Below are positions 23,105 to 30,682 of a DNA stretch of 32,661 bases, in pieces (the stretch's first letter is position 1; every line of letters starts with the position of its first letter). The position numbers were made by a program, and so were the translations under genes. The notes below the pieces were generated by a model. The model did not search any database and had not been told where the DNA came from. It saw nothing but the letters and a program-made list of their open reading frames with translations. Source of the stretch: Candidatus Corynebacterium gallistercoris (lineage in GTDB: Bacteria > Actinomycetota > Actinomycetes > Mycobacteriales > Mycobacteriaceae); the NCBI GenBank assembly GCA_019114175.1, contig DXFZ01000091.1, positions 1-32,661 of the forward strand, written 5' to 3'.

Positions 23105-25084
23105 CTAGCCTGTGAACTCCCCATAGGAATTCGCCCTGTTAATCAGGGACTTGTGGTACTTCTCCAGCGCAATCACGTCCGCGAATAGCGCGAAGTACTC
23201 CTCCTTATTCTCATCGGGCCGCATGCGCTGCAGCTTGGACTTCATGTCGGCGATCTCGTTGCCGACCCAGTTCGCCTGCATCCTCGCCATCACGCCAGAG
23301 GCGTAATACGGCAGCCGCTCCTCCGAGCAGCGGATATCCTCCACCGCCAGCTCGCTCACCACGGCCGCGCCCATCGCGTCACCCATCTTCGCCGCGATCT
23401 TGTCAATCCACCCGGCTCCGCCTTCGCTATGCGCCGCGCCACCCACGGCCGCGATTGACCCCGCGACCTGCACGTACGTGGGGTGCAGAAAACTCTCCGG
23501 CGGCATGAGGTCAAAGATCGTCCCCGCCAGCTGCGGCTCCTGCAGCGCCAGCTTCAGCACCTCGCGCGGGCCGTGCAGCGCATCGTCGTTCGCATCGGGC
23601 CGTTCCATGCCACTCACGGCCCGTAGGTTTGGCCGTTGTTGGGGCGACGCCACCGCGCCTCCCCCACCAGCCGCATCCTCCTGTGACCTCCGCTGCTGCC
23701 TGGCCGCACCTTCCTTCAGCTCCAGCGCGGGTTTCTCCGCCTGCCCCTGCCGCGCGGCCTGGCGCACCTGGGTGACAACCTCGCTGGGATCCTCCCATCC
23801 AATCCACCCGGAGGCCTGGCGAGCGTACTCATCGCGCAGCGCGTCGTCGCGGATCCCGGCCAGCACCGGCACGATGCGCCGCAGGGCGTGCACGCGCCCA
23901 TCCACGCTGGCCGTGTCGTACCCGGCGATGAGGGTGCGGATCACGAACTCGAACATCGGCACGCGGCTAGCCACCAGCTCCCGCACGGCTCCGTCCCCGC
24001 GCTCCTGGCGGATGTCGCACGGGTCCTGCCCGCCGGGCGCGACCGTCACATAGCTGCGGCCCGTGAACTTCTGATCGCCCTCGAACGCGCGCATGGCGGC
24101 CTTCTGCCCGGCCTCGTCGCCATCGAAGATGTAGATGATTTCCCCGCGGAAGAACTTGTCATCCAGCATGAATCGCCGCAGCATCGAAAGGTGATCGGCA
24201 CCGAAGGCCGTGCCGCAGGCAGCCACGGCCGTGGTGACGCCAGCAGCGTGCATCGCCATCACGTCCGTGTAGCCTTCCACCACCACAGCCTGGTGGCCAG
24301 AGGCGATGGTCTTCTTCGCATGATCGATGCCGAAAAGCACCTTGGACTTCTTGTACAGCAACGTTTCCGGGGTATTGATGTACTTGCCCAGTTTGTCGTC
24401 ATCGAAGAGCTTGCGGGCGCCGAAGCCGATCACGTCTCCAGCCACGGAGCGGATGGGCCACAACAGACGGCGGTGGAAGCGGTCAATGGGCCCGCGCTGG
24501 CCCATCCGCGCCAGCCCGGCTGCCTCCAGCTCCTTGAAGTTGAAGCCCTTCTTCTGGAGGTGCTTCGTCAGCTTGTCCCAGCCCTCCGGCGCATACCCGC
24601 AGCCGAAGTGGCGGGCATCCTCCAGCGTGAAGCCGCGGTCCAGCAGGAAGTTCCGGGCAGCATCCGGCCCCTTCCCCTCGGATTCGAATTGCTCGCGGTA
24701 GAACTCGTACGCGGCCTTGTTCGCGGCGACGAGGCGCTGCCTGGTCCCCGGCTCCTCCCTCTTGCCTGGCCCGCCGCCCTCATAGTTGATGCGGTAGCCG
24801 ATCCGCTCCGCACACTGCTCCACGGCCTCGGGGAAGGTTACGTGCTCCATCTTCATCAGGAAGCTAAATACGTCCCCGCCCTCACCCGTGGAGAAGCAGT
24901 GGAAGTAGCCCTTGTTGGGGCGGACATGGAAGGAGGGCGTCTTTTCGTCCTTAAAGGGGCTTAAGCCTTTCAGGGAATCCACCCCACCCGGCTTGAGCTG
25001 GACGTACTCCCCCACGACCTCTTCGATTGGGGTCTGCTCCCGAATCGCCGCAATATCCCGCTCTGGGATCCGTCCTTTCGCCAT
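23105..25084 (-). CDS. dnaG: DNA primase
   Basis: A 659-residue primase that makes RNA primers at the replication fork. The N-terminal CHC2-type zinc-finger region (residues 37-75, GLSPFKDEKTPSFHV and YFHCFSTGEGGDV) has lost three of four zinc ligands: S42, K45 and T66 replace Cys, His and Cys, and only C63 remains. The RNA polymerase core follows, with the Toprim acids in VVVEGYTDVMAMHA and IYIFDGDEAGQKAAM. From about residue 455 to 490 comes a low-complexity linker (Ala/Gly/Gln-rich), which contains a copy of the dispersed motif (23636-23665) reading GAVASPQQR. The C-terminal helicase-binding domain completes it. The start ATG 25084 follows AAGG. In corynebacteria the gene usually precedes dgt, as here with insertions. 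Confidence 0.95.
   Translation of the reverse strand: MAKGRIPERDIAAIREQTPIEEVVGEYVQLKPGGVDSLKGLSPFKDEKTPSFHVRPNKGYFHCFSTGEGGDVFSFLMKMEHVTFPEAVEQCAERIGYRINYEGGGPGKREEPGTRQRLVAANKAAYEFYREQFESEGKGPDAARNFLLDRGFTLEDARHFGCGYAPEGWDKLTKHLQKKGFNFKELEAAGLARMGQRGPIDRFHRRLLWPIRSVAGDVIGFGARKLFDDDKLGKYINTPETLLYKKSKVLFGIDHAKKTIASGHQAVVVEGYTDVMAMHAAGVTTAVAACGTAFGADHLSMLRRFMLDDKFFRGEIIYIFDGDEAGQKAAMRAFEGDQKFTGRSYVTVAPGGQDPCDIRQERGDGAVRELVASRVPMFEFVIRTLIAGYDTASVDGRVHALRRIVPVLAGIRDDALRDEYARQASGWIGWEDPSEVVTQVRQAARQGQAEKPALELKEGAARQQRRSQEDAAGGGGAVASPQQRPNLRAVSGMERPDANDDALHGPREVLKLALQEPQLAGTIFDLMPPESFLHPTYVQVAGSIAAVGGAAHSEGGAGWIDKIAAKMGDAMGAAVVSELAVEDIRCSEERLPYYASGVMARMQANWVGNEIADMKSKLQRMRPDENKEEYFALFADVIALEKYHKSLINRANSYGEFTG
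23636..23665 (+). repeat. Dispersed motif, copy 6 (in dnaG)
   Basis: TTGTTGGGGCGACGCCACCG and then CGCC. Core 23643-23651. It points against the gene, which reads GAVASPQQR in the linker before the helicase-binding domain. Confidence 0.7.
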
Positions 25085-25092
25085 AGCCTTGC

Positions 25093-25098
25093 AGTGTA
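25093..25098 (-). promoter_or_regulatory. -10 hexamer of dnaG
   Basis: TACACT on the minus strand ends nine bases before the dnaG ATG, so the transcript would have almost no leader. The position expected for the -35 (about 25116-25121) falls on the GCCACC of a dispersed motif copy. Confidence 0.45.
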
Positions 25099-25107
25099 GT
25101 CCAGAGC

Positions 25108-25134
25108 GGGGACAGGGTGGCGTCGCTCAAAAAA
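25108..25134 (-). repeat. Dispersed motif, copy 7 (dnaG promoter region)
   Basis: On the minus strand TTTTTTGAGCGACGCCACCC. Core 25119-25127. This is the only clear copy outside a gene. It lies at the -35 position of the presumed dnaG promoter. Confidence 0.7.
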
Positions 25135-25172
25135 GAACAGCAAACCACCGCGGGCGCAGCAGGTCACCTACT

Positions 25173-25178
25173 AGGGTA
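25173..25178 (+). promoter_or_regulatory. -10-like hexamer of the GMC oxidoreductase gene
   Basis: TAGGGT lies five bases before ATG 25184, with only AAAAT in between, so the transcript would be leaderless. No Shine-Dalgarno sequence is present. Confidence 0.4.
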
Positions 25179-25183
25179 AAAAT

Positions 25184-26908
25184 ATGACGAACACCACACA
25201 TTATGACGTGCTGATCATCGGCTCCGGGTTCGGTGGCAGCGTCAACGCACTGCGGTTGACTGAGAAGGGCTACAACGTCGGCGTGCTGGAGGCCGGCCGC
25301 CGCTACGAGGACAAGGACTTCGCGAAGAACAGTTGGCACCTCAAGCAATTCCTGTGGATGCCCTCGCTTGGCTTCTTCGGCATCCAACGCATCCACCTGC
25401 TCAAGGACGTGATGATTCTGGCGGGCGCGGGCGTGGGCGGCGGGTCGCTGAACTACGCAAACACCCTGTACAAGCCGGGGGCGAGCTACTTCAACGACAA
25501 GCAATGGAACACCATCACTGACTGGGAAGACGAGCTCACCCCCTACTACGAGCAGGCGCAGAAAATGCTCGGCGTGGTGGAAAACCCCACCATGACGCCC
25601 GCGGATAAGCTCTCCAAGCAAGTCGCGGAGAAGATGGGCGTGGGGCGCACCTTCCGCATGACCCCGGTGGGCGTATTTTTCGGCGCGAAGACAGGGCTGG
25701 AGGGCAAGCCCGGCGAGCAGGTAGCCGACCCGTACTTTGGCGGGGCGGGGCCGGAGCGCACGGCGTGTACGGAGTGCGGCGAGTGCATGACCGGCTGCCG
25801 GCATGGGGCGAAGAACACGCTGCTGAAAAACTACCTGTACCTCGCGGAAAAGGGTGGGGCGAAGGTGCATGACTCCACCACCGTCACCAAGGTGGAATTC
25901 GATGGTGGCAGGTGGACCGTGCACACCAAGGCCACCCACACACTGCTGAACCGGAAACCGAAGACCCGCACCTTCACCGCCGACAATGTGATTCTGGCCG
26001 CAGGTACCTGGGGGACGCAGAACCTGCTGCACCGCATGAAGGCTGGTGGGGTGCTGCCGGGGCTGAGTGACAAGCTGGGGCACCTCACGCGCACCAACTC
26101 CGAGGCGCTGCTGGGGGCGAACCGCTCCCAGTACGACCCGAATGAGGACTACTCCGAGGGCGTGGCCATCACCTCCAGCTACTACCCCGCCCCGGACACC
26201 CACATTGAACCGGTGCGCTACGGCAAGGGGTCCAACGCGATGGGGTTGCTGCAAACGCTCATGACGGACGGGGACAAGCTGCAGCCGCGCCCGCTGGAGT
26301 TCCTCAAGCAGCTGGTGCTGAACTACAGGGAAGTGCCCCGGATCTTCAACCTGCGCCGCTGGTCCCAGCGCACCGTGATCAACCTGGTGATGCAGACCAA
26401 AGACAACTCCTTGACCACGTTTATGACGAAGGTGGGCCCGTTCCGCAGGTTGAGCTCCAGGCAGGGCACGGGAGAGCCGAACCCCACCTGGATCCCGGAG
26501 GGAAACAAGGCCACGCGCATCCTGGCGGAGCTGATGCCGAAGGGATTTGCGGGTGGCGTGTGGTCAGAGGTGTTCAACATCCCTCTGACCGCGCACTTCT
26601 TGGGCGGGTGCGTGATCGGCACGTCCCCGGAGCACGGCGTGGTGGATCCCTACCACCGCGTGTGGGGCTACCCCAGCCTGTACGTGTGCGATGGTTCCGC
26701 CATCACCGCGAACCCGGGTGTGAACCCCTCGCTGTCCATCACGGCCAACGCGGAGAGGGCGGCCGCGATGTGGCCCAACAAGGGAGAAGCGGACACCCGG
26801 CCCGAGCAGAGTGAGGGCTACCGGCGCATTCAGCCGGTGGAGCCGAACCAGCCGATGGTGCCGGCCACGGCACCTGCGGCGCTGCGCCTGCCGATCACGC
26901 CGGTGTAA
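25184..26908 (+). CDS. GMC-family FAD oxidoreductase, cholesterol-oxidase-like
   Basis: A 574-residue flavoprotein of the GMC family, similar to ChoD-type oxidases (Rv3409c). The FAD-binding GSGFGGSVNALRLTEKG is at residues 13-29. GAGVGGGSLNYANT at about 83-96 is the second cofactor motif. AHFLGGCVIGTSP near 468 and the C-terminal ITANPGVNPSLSITANAERAA complete the fold and supply the active-site region. Residues C195, C198, C201 and C205 form C-x2-C-x2-C-x3-C (ERTACTECGECMTGCRHGAKN), a pattern also seen in relatives. Substrate is unknown, and the cholesterol label is only a family name. No signal peptide is seen. It is divergent from dnaG. A long palindrome follows 36 bases after its stop. 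Confidence 0.88.
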   Translation: MTNTTHYDVLIIGSGFGGSVNALRLTEKGYNVGVLEAGRRYEDKDFAKNSWHLKQFLWMPSLGFFGIQRIHLLKDVMILAGAGVGGGSLNYANTLYKPGASYFNDKQWNTITDWEDELTPYYEQAQKMLGVVENPTMTPADKLSKQVAEKMGVGRTFRMTPVGVFFGAKTGLEGKPGEQVADPYFGGAGPERTACTECGECMTGCRHGAKNTLLKNYLYLAEKGGAKVHDSTTVTKVEFDGGRWTVHTKATHTLLNRKPKTRTFTADNVILAAGTWGTQNLLHRMKAGGVLPGLSDKLGHLTRTNSEALLGANRSQYDPNEDYSEGVAITSSYYPAPDTHIEPVRYGKGSNAMGLLQTLMTDGDKLQPRPLEFLKQLVLNYREVPRIFNLRRWSQRTVINLVMQTKDNSLTTFMTKVGPFRRLSSRQGTGEPNPTWIPEGNKATRILAELMPKGFAGGVWSEVFNIPLTAHFLGGCVIGTSPEHGVVDPYHRVWGYPSLYVCDGSAITANPGVNPSLSITANAERAAAMWPNKGEADTRPEQSEGYRRIQPVEPNQPMVPATAPAALRLPITPV

Positions 26909-26944
26909 GGGCACTCGCTCAGCGAGCAGTATCACCTTTGCGGC

Positions 26945-27005
26945 AAAAGTGGACAAGCTGAGATCGAGATTTTCGCGAAAACCCGATCTGGACTTGTCCA
27001 CTTTT
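26945..27005. repeat. 61-bp near-perfect palindrome
   Basis: AAAAGTGGACAAG (26945-26957) and CTTGTCCACTTTT (26993-27005) are perfect 13-bp arms. Inside are AGATCG/CGATCT arms and, at the centre, the 12-bp palindrome TTTTCGCGAAAA (26970-26981). About 27 of 31 positions per half match. It follows the GMC gene by 36 bases and ends in TTTT, so it can act as a terminator in either direction. Its length and perfection also suggest a REP- or MITE-like element. Confidence 0.7.
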
Positions 27006-27130
27006 CCTGCCGGCCCTGCCAATGCTCTCCTTATGCCCTCCTTATGCCCGCCTCGGGCCCTACCACCCATGTGCACCACAGGGCGGCGGCGTGATCACCG
27101 CTTGACACCCGGCTGTGGTTCAATACCCAC

Positions 27131-27613
27131 ATGGCAAGCAATAACAAGAAGTGGGGCGCCGCAGCGGGAGCGGTAGTACCCGTACTGGCCGCCGTGGCCT
27201 GGTTCAGCTCACAAACTGGCGAGGAGACCGGTGCAGGTCGCAGCTCTGACACGAGCACAGGCACCACATCCAGCACCAGCACAGGCACCAGCACCACCAC
27301 CTCCACCACAGGCGATTCCTGCAGCTATGACACCCTCCCTGCTGAAGCGCAGACCCAGATCGATGACATCCTCACCGGAGCCCCCGCCGATGACGGCCAC
27401 CACGATGGCAAACACTTCGGCAACTATGAGGGCCTCCTCCCCCAGGAAAACTCCAGCTACTACCGCGAATACACGGTGAAAACCCCGGGGCTAAGCCACC
27501 GGGGTGAGCGCCGCATTGTCGTCGGCGGTGGGACGGAGCAGGACCCGGACGTGTGGTACTACACCTCCGATCACTTCGAAAGCTTCTGCTCCATCCCAGA
27601 CGCTGAGGGCTAG
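27131..27613 (+). CDS. Exported guanyl-specific ribonuclease
   Basis: A 160-residue extracellular ribonuclease of the RNase Sa/T1/barnase superfamily, cutting RNA 3' to guanosine. The catalytic domain (about 64-160) matches Streptomyces RNase Sa along its length: CSYDTLPAEAQTQIDDIL, NYEGLLP, YYREYTVKTPG, RGERRIVVGG and YYTSDHFESF. By that comparison E113, R127/R128 and H148 are the catalytic residues and C64-C153 the disulphide. The N-terminus has a hydrophobic segment (about 9-26) without an obvious cleavage site, then a Thr/Ser-rich linker (37-60), so the domain may stay tethered outside the membrane. TTGACA (27102-27107) is a good -35. No barstar-like gene is visible. It converges on the PrsW-like gene with overlapping CTAG. 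Confidence 0.9.
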   Translation: MASNNKKWGAAAGAVVPVLAAVAWFSSQTGEETGAGRSSDTSTGTTSSTSTGTSTTTSTTGDSCSYDTLPAEAQTQIDDILTGAPADDGHHDGKHFGNYEGLLPQENSSYYREYTVKTPGLSHRGERRIVVGGGTEQDPDVWYYTSDHFESFCSIPDAEG

Positions 27614-28626
27614 GAACCCTGCAGCTGGCGGTACAGCTCCCGCCACTGCTTCTTGCTCGCCTTCACCGCGCTGCGGCCGTGTTCCTTGCGCTCCTGCTTC
27701 AAGAAAGCTCGGCGCTCCTTTCCACTCAGGAAAGCTCCACGTGCCGCACCATCGGGGACGACAGGGGCTGGGGCGGGGGTGGCATCGCCCCCAAAACCTT
27801 CAAACCGGCCCCGCAGGAACTCGCGCTCGGAGCGCCACACCCGGCCCACCACAACAGCGAACACCGCGAGGATCACCACGACCTTGAGGAAGATCCCCAC
27901 CGGATCGCCCAGCAGCGGCGCGTTCCACATGAAGTGCAGCGCCCAGGCCAGCACGAACAGGCCGATACCAGCCGCAACCCGACGGCGCAGGAGCAGCACC
28001 ACGGCCACGCCCACCATCGCAGACAAGACCCAGTGGGAGCTGACTCCCACCACGGCGCGGATGACCGTCGTGGTCCAAGCGCCATTGAGGTCACTGTTGG
28101 CATCGCCCAAAGCACCGTTGGCGGCGTACAGCACGTTCTCAATGACCTGGAAACCCAGGCCCACGAACGCGCCGATGACCAGGCCGTGGATCGGGCGCGC
28201 CACCACGTGACCCGCGATGAGCATGATCAGCAGGATCGTCAAGCCCTTAGACCATTCCTCGGTGATCGGGCCGGCGAACGCGGACTCCCAGGCGGAGCCC
28301 ATCTCCGTGCCCATCATCTGGATCACCACGCCGGAGATGTACTCGTTGCCCTTCAAGGACACCGCAGCGGGGATCGTGGCCCCGCCCAGCACGGCCAGCA
28401 CCAGCAGCCACGGGCGGCGGGCGCCGAAGGGATCCAGCACCAGTGCCAGGAAGGCGAACAGCGCGCCCGTGATGAGGATGAGCGGCAGCACCGCGCCCAC
28501 AGCCACGGTGGTGGCGGCCAGGGAGGGCGCGGCCTTGACTGTCACGTACACCGCCGCGATGGCCACCGCCGCGCAGTAGAGCCACCACAGAGCGCTCGTG
28601 GGGCGGAAGAATAGTGGCTGGTTCAT
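27610..28626 (-). CDS. PrsW-family intramembrane metalloprotease
   Basis: A 338-residue membrane protein with about eight helices across residues 12-265. It belongs to the PrsW (CPBP-like) family, whose members cut membrane-bound regulators such as anti-sigma factors. The motifs are PITEEWSKGL (E123, E124, K127), FVGLGFQVIENVLY (E163), SSHWVLSAM and a late HFMWN. The C-terminal 75 residues are cytoplasmic and charged, with a copy of the dispersed motif (27770-27800) reading FGGDATPAPAP. The start ATG 28626 directly follows the stop of the exported-protein gene (TAG-ATG), with GGAGG upstream, so the two are co-translated. The substrate is unknown; the exported neighbour is one candidate, by inference. 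Confidence 0.88.
   Translation of the reverse strand: MNQPLFFRPTSALWWLYCAAVAIAAVYVTVKAAPSLAATTVAVGAVLPLILITGALFAFLALVLDPFGARRPWLLVLAVLGGATIPAAVSLKGNEYISGVVIQMMGTEMGSAWESAFAGPITEEWSKGLTILLIMLIAGHVVARPIHGLVIGAFVGLGFQVIENVLYAANGALGDANSDLNGAWTTTVIRAVVGVSSHWVLSAMVGVAVVLLLRRRVAAGIGLFVLAWALHFMWNAPLLGDPVGIFLKVVVILAVFAVVVGRVWRSEREFLRGRFEGFGGDATPAPAPVVPDGAARGAFLSGKERRAFLKQERKEHGRSAVKASKKQWRELYRQLQGS
27770..27800 (-). repeat. Dispersed motif, copy 8 (in the PrsW gene)
   Basis: On the minus strand TTTTGGGGGCGATGCCACCC and then CCGCC. Core 27781-27789, with one A-to-T change. It points with the gene, which reads GFGGDATPAPAP in the cytoplasmic tail. Confidence 0.7.
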
Positions 28627-29178
28627 CTACTTCGCCTCCTGAATCTGCAGGGAATCGAGCAGCGGCTGGATATCCACCGCGGGCTGGTCGGCGGCGCCGA
28701 GGGAGACCACGGTCACCAGCGTGTCCTGGGAGAGCACGAGCGCGCAGGGGCCGTGCTGGCCTTCCTTGGCGTTCACGGCCTGGCAGTGCTCGCCGGTGAA
28801 CTCCGCGCCTCCGGTGGCTTGGGTGCCATTCATGGCTGCTGCGATGCCATCGCGTTGCAGGGCAGCGATTTTTCTTTCCGACGCCGCCGCGGCATCAGAC
28901 ACTCCCGTCACCACATCGAACTGCAGGGTCTTCTCCCCTTGCGTCAGTGTGGCGGATGTTGGGCTGGCCGAGAGCGGAAACTCCCACCCTTCAGGGGCCT
29001 GGAGGGTGATGGTGGTTTCCCCTGCGGCCAGGCCGATCGTGTCGTTGGGGCCGGTGGTCTCCACAGTGGTGCCCACCATGGCGGCCACGCCCTGGGGTAC
29101 CAGCCACGTGGCCGCGAGTCCGGCGGCGATGAGCGCGGCGGGCAGCACCTGGCTGCCGGAGCGCTTATGCGTGTTCAA
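28627..29178 (-). CDS. Exported or membrane-anchored protein of unknown function
   Basis: A 183-residue protein with one N-terminal hydrophobic segment (about 10-34, VLPAALIAAGLAATWLVPQG) and an outer domain containing two cysteines (EHCQAVNAKEGQHGPCALV). I do not recognise the family. The start is a TTG at 29178-29176, chosen because AAAGGA lies eight bases upstream and no ATG or GTG is available. It is followed with no gap by the PrsW-like gene, so the pair forms an operon. A degenerate copy of the dispersed motif lies at 28865-28885, reading DAAAASERKI, in a helix-like stretch. The 203 bases upstream are AT-rich compared with the rest. Confidence 0.75.
   Translation of the reverse strand: MNTHKRSGSQVLPAALIAAGLAATWLVPQGVAAMVGTTVETTGPNDTIGLAAGETTITLQAPEGWEFPLSASPTSATLTQGEKTLQFDVVTGVSDAAAASERKIAALQRDGIAAAMNGTQATGGAEFTGEHCQAVNAKEGQHGPCALVLSQDTLVTVVSLGAADQPAVDIQPLLDSLQIQEAK
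28865..28885 (+). repeat. Dispersed motif, degenerate copy 9 (in the exported protein gene)
   Basis: A TTTTTCTTT tract then CCGACGCCGCCGCGG. It shares the tail CGACGCC-CCGCGG with copy 10. It points against the gene, which reads AAAASERKI, in the frame of the other antisense copies. Confidence 0.4.
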
Positions 29179-29381
29179 CTATCAGTCCTTTCTGTACCAA
29201 TCCTTCAGGTGTAAAGGTTTTGACGTTCTTAGATTAAACCGGGAATTGGCAGGTAAAGGACTTCCGCCGGGGTGATTTCGGCCTCAAATGGTGCTCTCAT
29301 GTGAAACTCAGAATGAATGCATGTTCAGCTTTTATTATGAGTTTCTTTTAAGGATTCACCTGGCGCGAACTGGGGAAATGA
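29179..29381 (-). promoter_or_regulatory. AT-rich control region upstream of the exported protein/PrsW operon
   Basis: The 203 bases contain AAACTCA (29304-29310) and TGAGTTT (29338-29344) as outer inverted arms, with the imperfect palindrome TGAATGCATGTTCA (29314-29327) inside. The composition is clearly more AT-rich than the neighbouring genes. No gene is visible. It lies after dgt and before the exported-protein start, so it probably carries the dgt 3' end and this operon's promoter. Confidence 0.45.
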
Positions 29382-30677
29382 TTAGGCCCATGCCGCACTA
29401 ATGCCGCTGGCTTGCTTATCCAGCCGCTCCAGCAGCGATTCTGTGAGGGAGGCCACTTGGTCAATGATCACTCGCTTCGCCGCCACATCATCAGTGGCCT
29501 GCGCAAACCACGCCGCGAATTGCGGGTCCAAGGCCCCTTCCCCGCCGTGCCACAGGTAATCCGTCACGCGGAAGATGCGGTCCCGCTGGCGCTCCTGGTT
29601 CGCCAGGTGGGACTGCTCATCCATCACGTAGAGCACCGCCACGGACTTCAGCAGCGTGACCTCTGCCTGCACGTCCGCCGGCACCACCAGGTCCGCCGCG
29701 TACCGGCCGAGACCCGTTGTAGCCAGCGCTTCCGGGAATGCCAGCCGCGTGGCCGTGACAGCGGCGGTGACGAAGCGGCTCACCAGCTCAGAGGTCATCG
29801 CCTTCAGCGCCGCGAGATCCGCCAGTGAACCGCCGAAGTCCGCCGCGCGGCTGACCAGCGACATTCGGCGCAGCCGGTCCGCGGCATCCAGCAGCTCCTC
29901 CGGCGTGCCACCGAAGGCCTTGGCACCCTTTTCCGCCAGGGCCGCCAGCTCCACGAGGTCCCACAGCACGTCCAAGGAGATGCGGCCGGAGACGATCCCA
30001 TCTTCCACGTCATGCACGGAGTAGGCCACGTCATCGGACCAGTCCATGATCTGCGCTTCCAAGCACTTGCGGTCATCCGGCGCCTCGGCCCGGGCCCACA
30101 GCAGGACCTCCAGGTCATCCGCATAGGCGGAGTACTTCTTGCGGCGCGTGCCGTCTGCCGCCACCGGCCCCCAGGGGTACTTCGCCGCCGCGTCAATGCT
30201 GGCGCGCGTGAGGTTCAGCCCGTACGAGACCCCGCTGGGGTCCAGCGTCTTCGGCTCCAGCCGCGTCAAGATCCGCAGCGTCTGCGCATTGCCCTCAAAG
30301 CCGCCGCAGTCCGCCGCCGCCTCATCCAGCGCCCGTTCCCCGTTGTGCCCGTACGGCGGGTGGCCGATATCGTGGCTCAGCCCCGCCAGCTCCGTGAGGT
30401 CCGGGTCCGCGCCCAAGGACTTGCCGATCCCGCGGGCGATCTGCGCCACCTCCAACGAGTGCGTCAGCCGCGTGCGGGGCGTATCCCCGCTGCCGGGCCC
30501 CACCACCTGGGTCTTGTCCGCCAGCCGGCGCAGCGCCGCCGAGTGCAGCACCCTGGCCCTGTCCCGGTCAAAGTCCTCGCGCCCGTCAGCCACCGCCCCG
30601 GGGATCCCCAACGTCTTGGGCTGGATCTCCAGCCGCCGCTGCACGTCCGCGGCAGAGTAGTTGTATCGCTTCGCCAT
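29382..30677 (-). CDS. dgt: Deoxyguanosinetriphosphate triphosphohydrolase-like protein
   Basis: A 431-residue HD-domain hydrolase that releases triphosphate from dNTPs. The HD motif is in LSHDIGHPPYGHNGE, with an earlier H in RTRLTHSLEVAQIARGI and a later D in MDWSDDVAYSVHDVED, together the metal ligands. RARVLHSAALRRLADKTQV is the substrate-binding helix typical of this family. Length and motifs match the actinobacterial form. It probably limits dNTP pools. The start ATG 30677 lies 5 bases after the stop of the YdcF-like gene, so they form an operon. dnaG and dgt are usually neighbours in actinobacteria; here they are separated by the RNase, PrsW and GMC genes. Confidence 0.94.
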   Translation of the reverse strand: MAKRYNYSAADVQRRLEIQPKTLGIPGAVADGREDFDRDRARVLHSAALRRLADKTQVVGPGSGDTPRTRLTHSLEVAQIARGIGKSLGADPDLTELAGLSHDIGHPPYGHNGERALDEAAADCGGFEGNAQTLRILTRLEPKTLDPSGVSYGLNLTRASIDAAAKYPWGPVAADGTRRKKYSAYADDLEVLLWARAEAPDDRKCLEAQIMDWSDDVAYSVHDVEDGIVSGRISLDVLWDLVELAALAEKGAKAFGGTPEELLDAADRLRRMSLVSRAADFGGSLADLAALKAMTSELVSRFVTAAVTATRLAFPEALATTGLGRYAADLVVPADVQAEVTLLKSVAVLYVMDEQSHLANQERQRDRIFRVTDYLWHGGEGALDPQFAAWFAQATDDVAAKRVIIDQVASLTESLLERLDKQASGISAAWA

Positions 30678-30682
30678 GCTGC

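Noticed and set aside
27241..27310. ACCAGCACAGGC-type repeats as a separate repeat element
   Set aside because: They encode the Thr/Ser-rich linker of the RNase and are explained by low-complexity coding sequence.
27679..28614. 311-codon plus-strand frame opposite the PrsW-like gene
   Set aside because: Composition is His/Arg/Gln-rich and unnatural, while the minus strand shows membrane helices and the PrsW motifs.
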